From Candidatus Aphodomonas merdavium (GTDB taxonomy: Bacteria > Bacillota > Clostridia > Christensenellales > Aristaeellaceae), in the NCBI GenBank assembly GCA_018715585.1, contig DVLH01000122.1, positions 1 to 10,092 of the forward strand: a DNA stretch of 10,092 nucleotides, written 5' to 3'. This document shows, piece by piece, positions 1-6,597 of this stretch. Every line of letters begins with the position of its first letter. Position 1 is the stretch's first letter. The translations under genes and the position numbers were made by a program. The notes beneath the pieces are model-generated. The model was not told the DNA's origin. It was given only the letters and a program-made list of their open reading frames with translations, and ran no database searches.

Positions 1-67
1 GGATCTGTCAAGACTATTTTTAAAAAACAGCAAAATTCCCAGAAAAAGCATGGAGGCAGCGGCAGGG

Positions 68-97
68 TTGCGCATTTGATAGGCAATGGGTTATAAT
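68..97 (+). promoter_or_regulatory. Likely sigma-A promoter for the first operon
   Basis: A perfect TATAAT -10 box lies at 92-97. A weak -35 candidate (TTGCGC, 68-73, three of six consensus bases) sits 18 bp upstream. Transcription would start near 104, giving a leader of about 45 bases before the first gene. The surrounding 1-130 stretch is AT-rich compared with the genes. The -10 is convincing and the -35 is weak. Confidence 0.55.
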
Positions 98-149
98 ATT
101 ATTAGCAAAAAGATGATTTTACGGATGTAACGGAAAGGTTGTGGCGAGT

Positions 150-1232
150 ATGTCGGAGCGTTCCGCGATGAAAAGGAGGGTGCGCGGGGTTTTACACCGC
201 AAGTGGTTTGCGCCGCTGCTGGCGTCCGCGCTGTTCTTCATCCCGGTTGCGGCCGTGTTTGCGCTATGTTATTTTCTCGTTTGGCCAAAGGCGGCTGCGA
301 GCGAGGTGCTCGATTTGGCGGCAATGGGAATTTCCACGGACGGGTCGATGGATCTGCTGCTGACGGCGGGAATGCTGTTGGGCGGCGGGTTGAAACTGAA
401 CTTTGCGGCCGTGCGGAGCCTGGGCGTGTCGCTGCTGGCGCCGCTTGTGCTGTATTTATTTGTGGTGTTGCCAATGCGCACGTCGCTTTCAAGCTACTTT
501 TTAGCGCTATTGCGCGGCAAAAAACCATCCGTGGGCATGGTGTTTGACTGCTTTTCCAAGCGCTATGGACGCGCGCTGTGCGGGATGCTGCTGCGCGCGC
601 TGTGGTTGGTGCTGTGGGCGGCGGTGGCGTTTGTTTGCCCGTTTGTGCTCTATACCCTCTGCCAGCGCTTTGTTACCCCCATCACGGAAATGCTGGGGCT
701 GATTAACTCCTTTTACGTTTGGGGCGGTTTGATTCTGCTGTGTCTTGTTTGGTTTGCGGTGTTTGCACTGGTGTTCATCAACCGCGCCATTGCCTTTAGC
801 TTTACGCCCATTGTGCTGGCAGCACATCCACGGTTAAATGGAGCGAGTGCGCCGCGGCTGAGCCGCCGCCTTACCCGGGGCTGCAAATGGCGGTTAATCG
901 GGCTGTACGCGAGCTTTTTAACGTGGTATTCTCCGGCGATTGTCTCGATGGTGGTATATGCCTCCATCGGCTATTTATCGACGCTGCTAGGCCTTACGGA
1001 CGTGTATGTGCGCTATATTCGTATATTCCTGCTGATTGTGACGGGCCTCAATCTGTTGGTAACCTTCTTCATTGCCCCGTATGTGCTGGCGTGCCGCCAT
1101 GCATTCTATATTGAAAGAAAACGTGAGGCGCTTATGGATGAAGAAGTAACGCCGGACGATTTTGGCAAAAAGCAGCGCAAAGGACAGACGGCGCAGCCCG
1201 AGGAAAAGCCGGCGGAGGAGGAAAAGGAATGA
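150..1232 (+). CDS. DUF975-like multi-pass membrane protein (first of a tandem pair)
   Basis: This is a 360-residue integral membrane protein of unknown function. Hydrophobic segments fall at about residues 23-45, 95-112, 150-172, 190-212, 252-275 and 292-312, so roughly six membrane passes. The C-terminal part resembles the DUF975 family: KWRLIGLYASFLTWYSP, then APYVLACRHAFY just before a charged, Lys/Glu-rich tail of about 40 residues that should be cytoplasmic. A motif DCF-x3-Y-x-R-x3-GMLLR (about residues 133-149) recurs in the next gene, which suggests the two are paralogues. I chose ATG at 150: GGAAAGG at 132-138 lies 11 bases upstream, whereas the in-frame GTG at 141 would be only 2 bases from it. 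The stop overlaps the next start as ATGA, so translation is probably coupled. No signal peptide or catalytic motif is visible. The family assignment rests on remembered motif patterns. Confidence 0.8.
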   Translation: MSERSAMKRRVRGVLHRKWFAPLLASALFFIPVAAVFALCYFLVWPKAAASEVLDLAAMGISTDGSMDLLLTAGMLLGGGLKLNFAAVRSLGVSLLAPLVLYLFVVLPMRTSLSSYFLALLRGKKPSVGMVFDCFSKRYGRALCGMLLRALWLVLWAAVAFVCPFVLYTLCQRFVTPITEMLGLINSFYVWGGLILLCLVWFAVFALVFINRAIAFSFTPIVLAAHPRLNGASAPRLSRRLTRGCKWRLIGLYASFLTWYSPAIVSMVVYASIGYLSTLLGLTDVYVRYIRIFLLIVTGLNLLVTFFIAPYVLACRHAFYIERKREALMDEEVTPDDFGKKQRKGQTAQPEEKPAEEEKE

Positions 1233-2038
1233 ACAAAATGCCAGGAGGCTGGCTGGACCGGCGCGGCATCAAAGAAGCCGTGCGTGAAAAGCTGAGCGGG
1301 AAGCTGCTCCCTTGCTTTTTTGCCTGCCTGTTGCCGATGATCCTCCCCTGGGCGATGCGTCTGATCCCATCCGGGCTTGGAGTCAAATATTTCCTGCTAG
1401 GGGATCTTTATCTCGTGGGCATTTCCGTGCCGATGACGGTGCTGTCGTTTGTGGCGATGGTGTTTGTGACAGACCCGATGCAGGTCCGGTTAGCAGCGTT
1501 TTTCCTAAAGCTCCATACGGATAAAGAACATTTGCCGCCGCCGCAGAGCGTGTGCGACTGCTTTGGAGCGGAATATTGGCGGGTCGTGCGGGGCATGCTG
1601 CTACGGAGCGTATATGTGTTTTGTCTGGTGTTGCCGTTCGCAGCGGGGCTGCTATTGCCCGGCGCGGTGACGTCCGAGGTGATGGACGGGATTTCCTACA
1701 CGCGCATTGCGATACATCCGGCGTTTGTGCTGCTAGGGCTGCTTGCTTGGCTGTACGGCTCGGTCAGTTCCTGTATGGTGCGCTATTTGCTGGCATCACA
1801 GGAGGGAGCGACGGCGCGTGAGGCGTTGCGCCGCAGCCGGCGCTTGGTGCACGGGCGCTTTTTGGAGATGGTTACGCTGGAGGCATCGTTCCTTCCGTGG
1901 ATGTTTGCGACGGTGCTGCTGTTGCTTCCGGCTATCTTTTTCTGGCCATATTACGAAGGAACGTTTGCCGCGTATTATTTGGCGATGACCGCGCAGCGGC
2001 CGGCGCCTGCGCGTCCGGGGGACGGGGATGCGGCTTGA
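1229..2038 (+). CDS. DUF975-like membrane protein (second of a tandem pair)
   Basis: This 269-residue membrane protein is shorter than its upstream neighbour but shares its architecture. Hydrophobic segments lie at about residues 27-42, 55-82, 125-145, 165-182 and 222-240. The DCF-x3-Y-x3-R-GMLLR motif at about 110-126 matches the copy in the preceding protein. The C-terminal region (ALRRSRRLVHGRFLEMVTLE, then SFLPW, then FWPYYEGTFAAYYLAM) fits the DUF975 pattern of a Ser/Arg-rich amphipathic helix followed by a last membrane helix and a PY-x3-T-A-x-YY-x-L end. Function is unknown. The start is well supported: GGAGGAGG at 1214-1221 lies 7 bases before the ATG, which overlaps the upstream stop by 4 bases. 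The end overlaps the rsuA-like gene by 11 bases. The pair may form a heteromeric membrane complex, but this is inference. Confidence 0.8.
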   Translation: MNKMPGGWLDRRGIKEAVREKLSGKLLPCFFACLLPMILPWAMRLIPSGLGVKYFLLGDLYLVGISVPMTVLSFVAMVFVTDPMQVRLAAFFLKLHTDKEHLPPPQSVCDCFGAEYWRVVRGMLLRSVYVFCLVLPFAAGLLLPGAVTSEVMDGISYTRIAIHPAFVLLGLLAWLYGSVSSCMVRYLLASQEGATAREALRRSRRLVHGRFLEMVTLEASFLPWMFATVLLLLPAIFFWPYYEGTFAAYYLAMTAQRPAPARPGDGDAA

Positions 2039-2750
2039 TAAGTTTTTGACGATGCAAGGGCGCTATACGCGCGCGCAGGCGAAAGCGCTCGTGCGCCAAG
2101 GGCGCGTGATCGTAGACGGCGTAACGGCGGCCGATGGTGGTATGGCCATTGACCCTACCCAATGCGCCGTCTTGTTGGATGGCGAGCAGATCGCTTATTG
2201 CGATCAGCTTCATCTGATGTTGAACAAACCTGCGGGGGTGCTCACTGCCGCAAATGATCCGCGCCACCGCACGGTGATGGACTTGCTGCCTCCGTACTGC
2301 GCAGCGCTTTCCTGCATGCCGATTGGCAGGCTGGACCTGGATACCCAGGGCCTTTTGCTGCTGACGACGGACGGGACGCTTGCCCACCGGCTGCTTGCGC
2401 CCAAGCGCGGGGTGGAAAAAATATACGAAGCGCAGCTTGATGGCCGGCTCGGACCGCAGGACGTGGAAGCGTTTGCGGCGGGCGTGGCCCTGCACGATTT
2501 TACGGCGCGTCCGGCGCGGCTGGAAATTTTGCCGCCGGGCGACCGCGCGCGCGTGACCGTGTGCGAAGGGAAATACCATCAAGTCAAGCGGATGTTTCAG
2601 GCGCGGGGACGGACAGTGCTTGCGCTGAAACGGCTGTCGTTCGGCGGGGTGGCGCTGGATGCGTCGCTGGCGCCGGGGCAGTGGCGTGAGTTGACGGAGC
2701 AAGAGCTGCGGACGCTTCGCGGCGCGGCGGAAGGGAGTGCCAATGGCTGA
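2028..2750 (+). CDS. rsuA: RsuA-type 16S rRNA pseudouridine synthase
   Basis: A 240-residue cytoplasmic enzyme predicted to isomerise a uridine in 16S rRNA (U516 in E. coli numbering for RsuA). An S4 RNA-binding domain occupies about residues 1-50 (MRLDKFL, then RAQAKALVRQGRVIVDG). The RsuA/RluB/E/F catalytic domain follows: NKPAGVLTA at 66-74, the active-site motif GRLDLDTQGLLLLTTDG starting at 100 with Asp103 as the expected catalytic residue, and EGKYHQVKRMF at 180-190. Length is normal for RsuA. The choice of RsuA over RluB/E/F rests on overall length and the ARPARLEIL stretch and is likely, not certain. The start overlaps the upstream stop by 11 bases, with GGGGGA at 2017-2022 as ribosome binding site. 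The end overlaps the next gene by 8 bases. Confidence 0.88.
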   Translation: MRLDKFLTMQGRYTRAQAKALVRQGRVIVDGVTAADGGMAIDPTQCAVLLDGEQIAYCDQLHLMLNKPAGVLTAANDPRHRTVMDLLPPYCAALSCMPIGRLDLDTQGLLLLTTDGTLAHRLLAPKRGVEKIYEAQLDGRLGPQDVEAFAAGVALHDFTARPARLEILPPGDRARVTVCEGKYHQVKRMFQARGRTVLALKRLSFGGVALDASLAPGQWRELTEQELRTLRGAAEGSANG

Positions 2751-3375
2751 GCACTACTATACGGCGGAGCCGAGTTCGCCCCATCATGAGCGCACGTTCT
2801 CGCTGGAGATAGGCGGGCGAGCGTTTACTTTTACAACGGACGCAGGCGTCTTTTCCAAGGATGGGCTGGACGCGGGAACGGCGCTGCTGCTTGCGGCGCT
2901 GCCGGATGCGTTCTCGGGCCGCGCGCTGGATTTGGGGTGCGGCTGGGGCGCTGTGGGAACGGTGATGGCTGCGCGCTGGCCACAGGCGCAAATCTCCCTG
3001 TGCGACGTTAATGCGCGCGCTGTGCATTTGGCGCAAGAGAACATACGGCGCAATGGCTTATGCGCGCAGGTCTACTGCGGGGACGGTCCGGGCGCGGCGC
3101 CGGGGCTGTTTGATCTCATTGCCGTTAACCCGCCCATCCGTGCGGGCAAGGCCGCCGTATACGCTCTTTTTGCACAAAGCGAGCAGCAGCTCGTTGCGGG
3201 CGGACGGTTGTACGTGGTCATGCGGCGCAAACAGGGAGCGGATTCCGCGGAAAAGGAACTGCGCTCGCGGTTTGAAGGCGTGCAAATCGTTGAGCGAGGC
3301 GGTGGATATCGCGTTTTCTTGGCGGAGAAAGCGCGGGATGCATTGCAAAACAACGTGGGAAATGATATAATCTAG
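2743..3375 (+). CDS. RsmC/YbxB-type class I SAM-dependent methyltransferase
   Basis: This 210-residue protein resembles the catalytic half of RsmC, the enzyme that methylates guanine N2 in 16S rRNA (G1207 in E. coli). It has one domain, as in B. subtilis YbxB, whereas E. coli RsmC has two. Motifs seen: the N-terminal HYYTAEPSSPHHERTF, then TDAGVFSKDGLDAGTALLL, the SAM-binding motif LDLGCGWGAVG at 62-72, CDVN at 87-90 with the acidic residue expected to hold the SAM ribose, and the catalytic loop NPPI at 129-132 typical of amino-group methyltransferases. ATG at 2743 is preferred over the in-frame GTG at 2737, because GGGAG at 2733-2737 is 5 bases before the ATG and overlaps the GTG. It follows the pseudouridine synthase by translational overlap, consistent with a shared small-subunit role. 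The actual target is not proven. Confidence 0.85.
   Translation: MAEHYYTAEPSSPHHERTFSLEIGGRAFTFTTDAGVFSKDGLDAGTALLLAALPDAFSGRALDLGCGWGAVGTVMAARWPQAQISLCDVNARAVHLAQENIRRNGLCAQVYCGDGPGAAPGLFDLIAVNPPIRAGKAAVYALFAQSEQQLVAGGRLYVVMRRKQGADSAEKELRSRFEGVQIVERGGGYRVFLAEKARDALQNNVGNDII
3343..3371 (+). promoter_or_regulatory. Strong extended -10 promoter inside the end of the methyltransferase gene
   Basis: TTGCAA (3343-3348) and TATAAT (3366-3371) are separated by an ideal 17 bp, with TG at 3363-3364 giving an extended -10. Transcription would start near 3378, about 20 bases before yicC. The promoter lies within the last codons of the upstream gene. It probably gives the yicC-remA-gmk-rpoZ-coaBC-dxs-tlyA block its own expression. 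Confidence 0.75.
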
Positions 3376-3397
3376 TTTTACGATGAGGGGGAATAGC

Positions 3398-4273
3398 ATG
3401 CGCAGCATGACGGGTTACGGCCGTGCCAGCCTTCTGCGTGATGGCCGTGAGCTGACGCTGGAATTGAAAACGGTCAATCATCGCTTTTTAGATTTGAATA
3501 TTCGCCTGCCCAGACAATTGCTTTTTCTGGAGGATTGCCTGCGAAAGGGATTGAACGCACGCCTTGCGCGCGGCCATGTGGACGTATTCATTAACTACCG
3601 CAATACGCGCGAGGATGCGCGCGAAGTCTGCCTGGACGGTGCGCTCTTGCAGGCGTATGCCGGCGCGCTGGAGAAGGCAGCCGCGCTGCTGCCGCAGGTG
3701 CATGACGACCGTTCGCTGATGCGCCTTGTGATGATGCCGGACGTCCTTTCCGTTTCGGAACAGGCGGAGGATCAGGACGCGGTCAGGGATCTGTGCGTGG
3801 ACGTGCTGAAACAGGCATGCGATTCGCTTGAGGAAATGCGTGTGCGTGAAGGGGAGAGCATTGCCAAAGACCTGACGGCAAAGCTTGAAGCGCTGGAGCG
3901 GACGGCGCGGGAAATTGCCGTGCGGGCGCCATGTGTGGCGGAAGATTACCGCGTGAAGCTGAACGACCGCATTGCCGAGATTTTACAGGCCCCCGTGGAT
4001 ACGCAGCGGTTGGAGCAGGAGGTTGCTATTTTTGCCGACCGCGCCGCCATCGATGAGGAGTTGGTGCGGCTTTCGAGCCACTTTGCGCAGTTCCGGCGCT
4101 TGCTGTGCGCCCAGGAGCCGGTGGGGCGGAAGCTGGATTTCCTTGTGCAGGAGATGAACCGCGAGGTGAACACCATCGGTTCCAAGGCGTCCGATTTGGA
4201 GATTGGCCGCCGGGTGGTGGAGGCAAAGGCCGAAATAGAAAAAATCCGGGAGCAGGTGCAAAACATTGAATAA
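3398..4273 (+). CDS. yicC: YicC/YloC family endoribonuclease
   Basis: This 291-residue protein belongs to the YicC (B. subtilis YloC) family, reported as metal-dependent endoribonucleases acting in RNA turnover. The N-terminal signature MRSMTGYGRA is nearly invariant in the family and is followed by ELKTVNHRFLDLNIRLPR. The C-terminal DUF1732 part is intact and ends GRKLDFLVQEMNRE (243-256), NTIGSKASD and VVEAKAEIEKIREQVQNIE, the classic family end. Length is typical. The start is ATG 3398, preceded by GAGGGGG at 3385-3391. The in-frame ATG at 3383 lies upstream of that site and would add five non-family residues. It is followed by remA with an 8-base overlap, the usual order in Bacillota. Conserved linkage with gmk and rpoZ is long known. 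Why they are linked is not clear. Confidence 0.93.
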   Translation: MRSMTGYGRASLLRDGRELTLELKTVNHRFLDLNIRLPRQLLFLEDCLRKGLNARLARGHVDVFINYRNTREDAREVCLDGALLQAYAGALEKAAALLPQVHDDRSLMRLVMMPDVLSVSEQAEDQDAVRDLCVDVLKQACDSLEEMRVREGESIAKDLTAKLEALERTAREIAVRAPCVAEDYRVKLNDRIAEILQAPVDTQRLEQEVAIFADRAAIDEELVRLSSHFAQFRRLLCAQEPVGRKLDFLVQEMNREVNTIGSKASDLEIGRRVVEAKAEIEKIREQVQNIE

Positions 4274-4517
4274 TACAGCGCGCTTTGTCAACATCGGCTA
4301 TGGAAGCATCGTTAACGCCGGCAGGATTATCGCCATCGTTTCGCCCGATTCGGCGCCGGTGAAGCGCCTTTTGCGCGACGCGGAGGACCGTAGCCAGCTG
4401 GTTGACGCCACGTTCGGCCGCAGAACGCGCGCCGTGCTTGTGATGGACAGCGGGCATGTGGTGCTCTGTGCGGTGCAACCCGAGACGGTGGCCAATCGCC
4501 TGGAGGAGGAAACATAA
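4266..4517 (+). CDS. remA: RemA family DNA-binding regulator (DUF370)
   Basis: This 83-residue protein matches RemA, which in B. subtilis is a ring-forming DNA-binding activator of biofilm matrix and osmoprotection genes. The whole family core is present: FVNIGYGSIV, AGRIIAIVSPDSAPVKRLL, LVDATFGRRTRAVLVMDS and AVQPETVANRL. Arg20, Arg52 and Arg53 align with the B. subtilis arginines (18, 50, 51) that I recall as needed for DNA binding. The start is most likely TTG at 4266, with AGGTG at 4254-4258 seven bases upstream. No ATG or GTG lies before the conserved core. It overlaps the yicC stop by 8 bases and is followed by gmk after 2 bases. In organisms without the Bacillus matrix genes the targets are unknown, so a matrix role here is not assumed. 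Confidence 0.92.
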   Translation: MNNTARFVNIGYGSIVNAGRIIAIVSPDSAPVKRLLRDAEDRSQLVDATFGRRTRAVLVMDSGHVVLCAVQPETVANRLEEET

Positions 4518-4519
4518 GC

Positions 4520-5113
4520 TTGGAACAGGGAATGATGCTGGTAATTTCCGGACCGTCCGGCGTGGGCAAGGGGACGCTGGCAAAACGCCTTATGGAAGAA
4601 AAGGGGTTTGCGTTTTCCGTTTCGTGTACGACGCGCGCTCCGCGCCCGATGGAAGTTGAGGGCAAGGACTATTATTTTATTACGGAAGAGGAGTTTGCCC
4701 GCAAGGAAAAAGCAGGCGAGTTTTTGGAGACGGCGCTAGTGCATAAGCACCACTACGGCACGCCCCTTGCCCCAGCGCGCGAAGCCATTGTGGCCGGGCG
4801 CGACCTGCTGCTGGATATCGATCCGCAGGGGGGGATGCTGGTGATGCAAAAGGTGCCGGAGGCTGTGACGGTGTTCCTGTTGCCGCCTTCCTGGGAGGAG
4901 CTGGAGGAGCGCCTGCGCCGGCGCGGGACGGAGAGCGAGGAGCAGATCCAGCGCAGGCTGCACAACGCAAAGCGCGAGGTGGACTACCTGCCTCACTACC
5001 GTTACGTGCTTGTTAACGACGAGCTGGATAGCGCGTATGAGACGCTGGCGGCCATCGTGACGGCAGAGAAGCATAACACAGTGCGTTACCGGCCGGAATT
5101 TCTCAAAAGATAG
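4520..5113 (+). CDS. gmk: Guanylate kinase
   Basis: This enzyme phosphorylates GMP to GDP using ATP, an essential step in guanine nucleotide supply. The 197-residue length is normal. The P-loop GPSGVGKGT is at 11-19. The GMP-binding segment includes SCTTRAPRP at 35-43 and KDYYFI at 49-54, and the HYGTP motif is at 78-82. LLLDIDPQGG at 96-105 and the lid arginines (RLRRRGTESEEQIQRRL) follow, then VNDELDSAY. The residue pair before YGT is His-His, where Asn-Tyr is common; the Tyr of YGT is kept. The start is taken as TTG 4520 because GGAGGAGGA at 4502-4510 is 9 bases upstream. ATG 4532 or 4535 would also give a complete kinase. It lies in the standard remA-gmk-rpoZ order. Confidence 0.95.
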   Translation: MEQGMMLVISGPSGVGKGTLAKRLMEEKGFAFSVSCTTRAPRPMEVEGKDYYFITEEEFARKEKAGEFLETALVHKHHYGTPLAPAREAIVAGRDLLLDIDPQGGMLVMQKVPEAVTVFLLPPSWEELEERLRRRGTESEEQIQRRLHNAKREVDYLPHYRYVLVNDELDSAYETLAAIVTAEKHNTVRYRPEFLKR

Positions 5114-5151
5114 GCAGGCCCGCCCGATCCGGACTGCGCGCGACGATCAAC

Positions 5152-5168
5152 AGCCGGTGGAACCGGCT
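5152..5168 (+). promoter_or_regulatory. Hairpin directly abutting the rpoZ Shine-Dalgarno
   Basis: AGCCGGT (5152-5158), loop GGA, ACCGGCT (5162-5168) form a perfect 7-bp GC-rich stem. It ends exactly where the ribosome binding site AAGGAGGG (5169-5176) begins, in the 72-base gap between gmk and rpoZ, the largest gap inside the operon. No T-run follows, so it is not an intrinsic terminator. It may set translation or protect the rpoZ message from decay. That role is inference. Confidence 0.45.
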
Positions 5169-5185
5169 AAGGAGGGAAACAAACC

Positions 5186-5395
5186 ATGGCAATGACAAAT
5201 CCGACGGTAGAATCCTTGTTGCGTCATGCGGAATGCCGCTATACGCTCGTTGTCAAGACGGCGAAGCGGGCAAGGCAGCTTGTTGCGGGGGATCAGCCGC
5301 TGATCACCACAAAGGAGACGAAACCCGTCTCCATCGCCATTGAGGAAATCAACCGCGGCCTGATCGACCATGACGTGCCGCAGGACGAGCTGTGA
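5186..5395 (+). CDS. rpoZ: DNA-directed RNA polymerase omega subunit
   Basis: This 69-residue protein is the omega subunit, which helps assemble and stabilise the beta' subunit of RNA polymerase. The family signature is visible: VESLLRHAECRYTLVVKTAKRARQL in the first half, then KPVSIAIEEINRG at about 46-58, ending in acidic residues. Length is typical for Bacillota. The ATG at 5186 has a near-perfect AAGGAGGG 9 bases upstream. The gene follows gmk after a 72-base gap containing a small hairpin and overlaps the GTG start of coaBC by 4 bases, matching the conserved gmk-rpoZ-coaBC order. Confidence comes from motif plus position, since small proteins carry few motifs. Confidence 0.93.
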   Translation: MAMTNPTVESLLRHAECRYTLVVKTAKRARQLVAGDQPLITTKETKPVSIAIEEINRGLIDHDVPQDEL

Positions 5396-6597
5396 GCGGG
5401 GTACTTGCGTCGCGGCGGGTGTTGCTTTGCGTCACCGGTGGCATTGCGGCGTATAAAGCGTGCGAGGTGGTCAGCCGCCTGCGAAAGCTGGGAGCGCAGG
5501 TGCGCGTAATGATGACGGAGCATGCCGCGCAATTTGTGGGGCCTGCGACGTTTGAGGCGCTGAGCGGGAACCCTGTCGGCTGTGCGATGTTCGATGGGGA
5601 AAGTGCGTGGGAAATCCGCCATATACGCTGGCCGCAGGAGGCGGATCTGGTGCTGGTTGCGCCGGCGACGGCGAACGCGATGGCAAAGGCCGCCGCGGGC
5701 GTTGCCGACGACTTGGTTACCTCCGCACTGCTGGCGGCCAAATGCCCCGTGCTTCTGGCGCCGGCGATGAACAGCGCCATGTGGCGCCATCCCGCTACCC
5801 AGGCGAACCTGCACACGCTTTTGTCGCGCGGGCTTAAAACGGTCGGCCCCGATACGGGCGCGCTTGCCTGCGGCGAGAGCGGCGAGGGGCGCATGGCGGA
5901 GCCGGAAGAAATCGTGCAGGCGGCATGTGCGCTGCTTTGCCCCCGCGCGGACCTTGCCGGCAAACGCGTGCTGGTAACGGCCGGTCCTACGCGTGAGGCT
6001 GTCGATCCGGTGCGCTTTTTGACCAACCGCTCCTCGGGCAAGATGGGCTATGCGCTGGCAGAGGCTGCGCAGGCGCGCGGCGCTTGTGTGACGCTGGTGA
6101 CCGGCCCTGTGGCGCTTACGCCGCCGGAAGGGGTCAGTGTCGTGCGCGTGGAGACAACGCAGGACCTTTACGATGCGGTGCTCAGCCGCGCCGGGGAACA
6201 GGATATCATCATCCAGGCCGCTGCTCCTGCGGATTTTACTGCCAAATGTGCGCCGCAAAAGATAAAAAAACACGGCGATGAGCCGCTCGTTCTGACGCTC
6301 TACCCTACGCCCGACATCGCGCGGGCCGTGGGCGCGCAGCGCCGGGAAGGGCAGTTTATCGTGGCGTTTGCGGCCGAGACGGAAAACCTGCTGGAAAACG
6401 CCCGGGCAAAGCTACACCGGAAGGGGGCGTCTTTGATTGTGGCCAACGACGTCACGCATGAGGGCGCCGGCTTTGAAACGGATACGAACGTGGCCGCGCT
6501 GGTGACGGAACGCGGTGTGACGCAGCTGCCGCTGATGACAAAGCGTGCGCTGGCTGATCGTATTTTGGACGAGTATGTATCTGGAGCGGATTCATAG
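5392..6597 (+). CDS. coaBC: Bifunctional phosphopantothenoylcysteine decarboxylase / phosphopantothenate-cysteine ligase
   Basis: This 401-residue fusion enzyme makes 4'-phosphopantetheine for coenzyme A: CoaB joins 4'-phosphopantothenate to cysteine using CTP, and CoaC decarboxylates the product with FMN. In the N-terminal CoaC domain (about 1-185) I see VTGGIAAYK (14-22), the active-site His77 in EIRHIRW, APATANAMAK, PAMNSAMW (124-131) and Cys160 in the ALACGESGEGRM flap. In the C-terminal CoaB domain (about 188-401) I see VTAGPTREAVDPVR, FLTNRSSGKMG with Asn212, the AAAPADF loop (276-282), the KIKK lysines at 290-293, and FAAET. Both domains look complete. The start is GTG 5392, which overlaps the rpoZ stop as GTGA. 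The 3' end overlaps dxs by 23 bases. Confidence 0.95.
   Translation: MSGVLASRRVLLCVTGGIAAYKACEVVSRLRKLGAQVRVMMTEHAAQFVGPATFEALSGNPVGCAMFDGESAWEIRHIRWPQEADLVLVAPATANAMAKAAAGVADDLVTSALLAAKCPVLLAPAMNSAMWRHPATQANLHTLLSRGLKTVGPDTGALACGESGEGRMAEPEEIVQAACALLCPRADLAGKRVLVTAGPTREAVDPVRFLTNRSSGKMGYALAEAAQARGACVTLVTGPVALTPPEGVSVVRVETTQDLYDAVLSRAGEQDIIIQAAAPADFTAKCAPQKIKKHGDEPLVLTLYPTPDIARAVGAQRREGQFIVAFAAETENLLENARAKLHRKGASLIVANDVTHEGAGFETDTNVAALVTERGVTQLPLMTKRALADRILDEYVSGADS

Noticed and set aside
1932..2702. Minus-strand open frame (256 codons) opposite rsuA
   Set aside because: Antisense shadow; no recognisable domain and no independent promoter.
5152..5168. Hairpin between gmk and rpoZ as a terminator
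   Set aside because: No T-run follows; the stem leads straight into a ribosome binding site.
5293..6273. Minus-strand open frame (326 codons) opposite coaBC
   Set aside because: Shadow of the intact CoaBC coding sequence, with the same Arg/His-rich signature.
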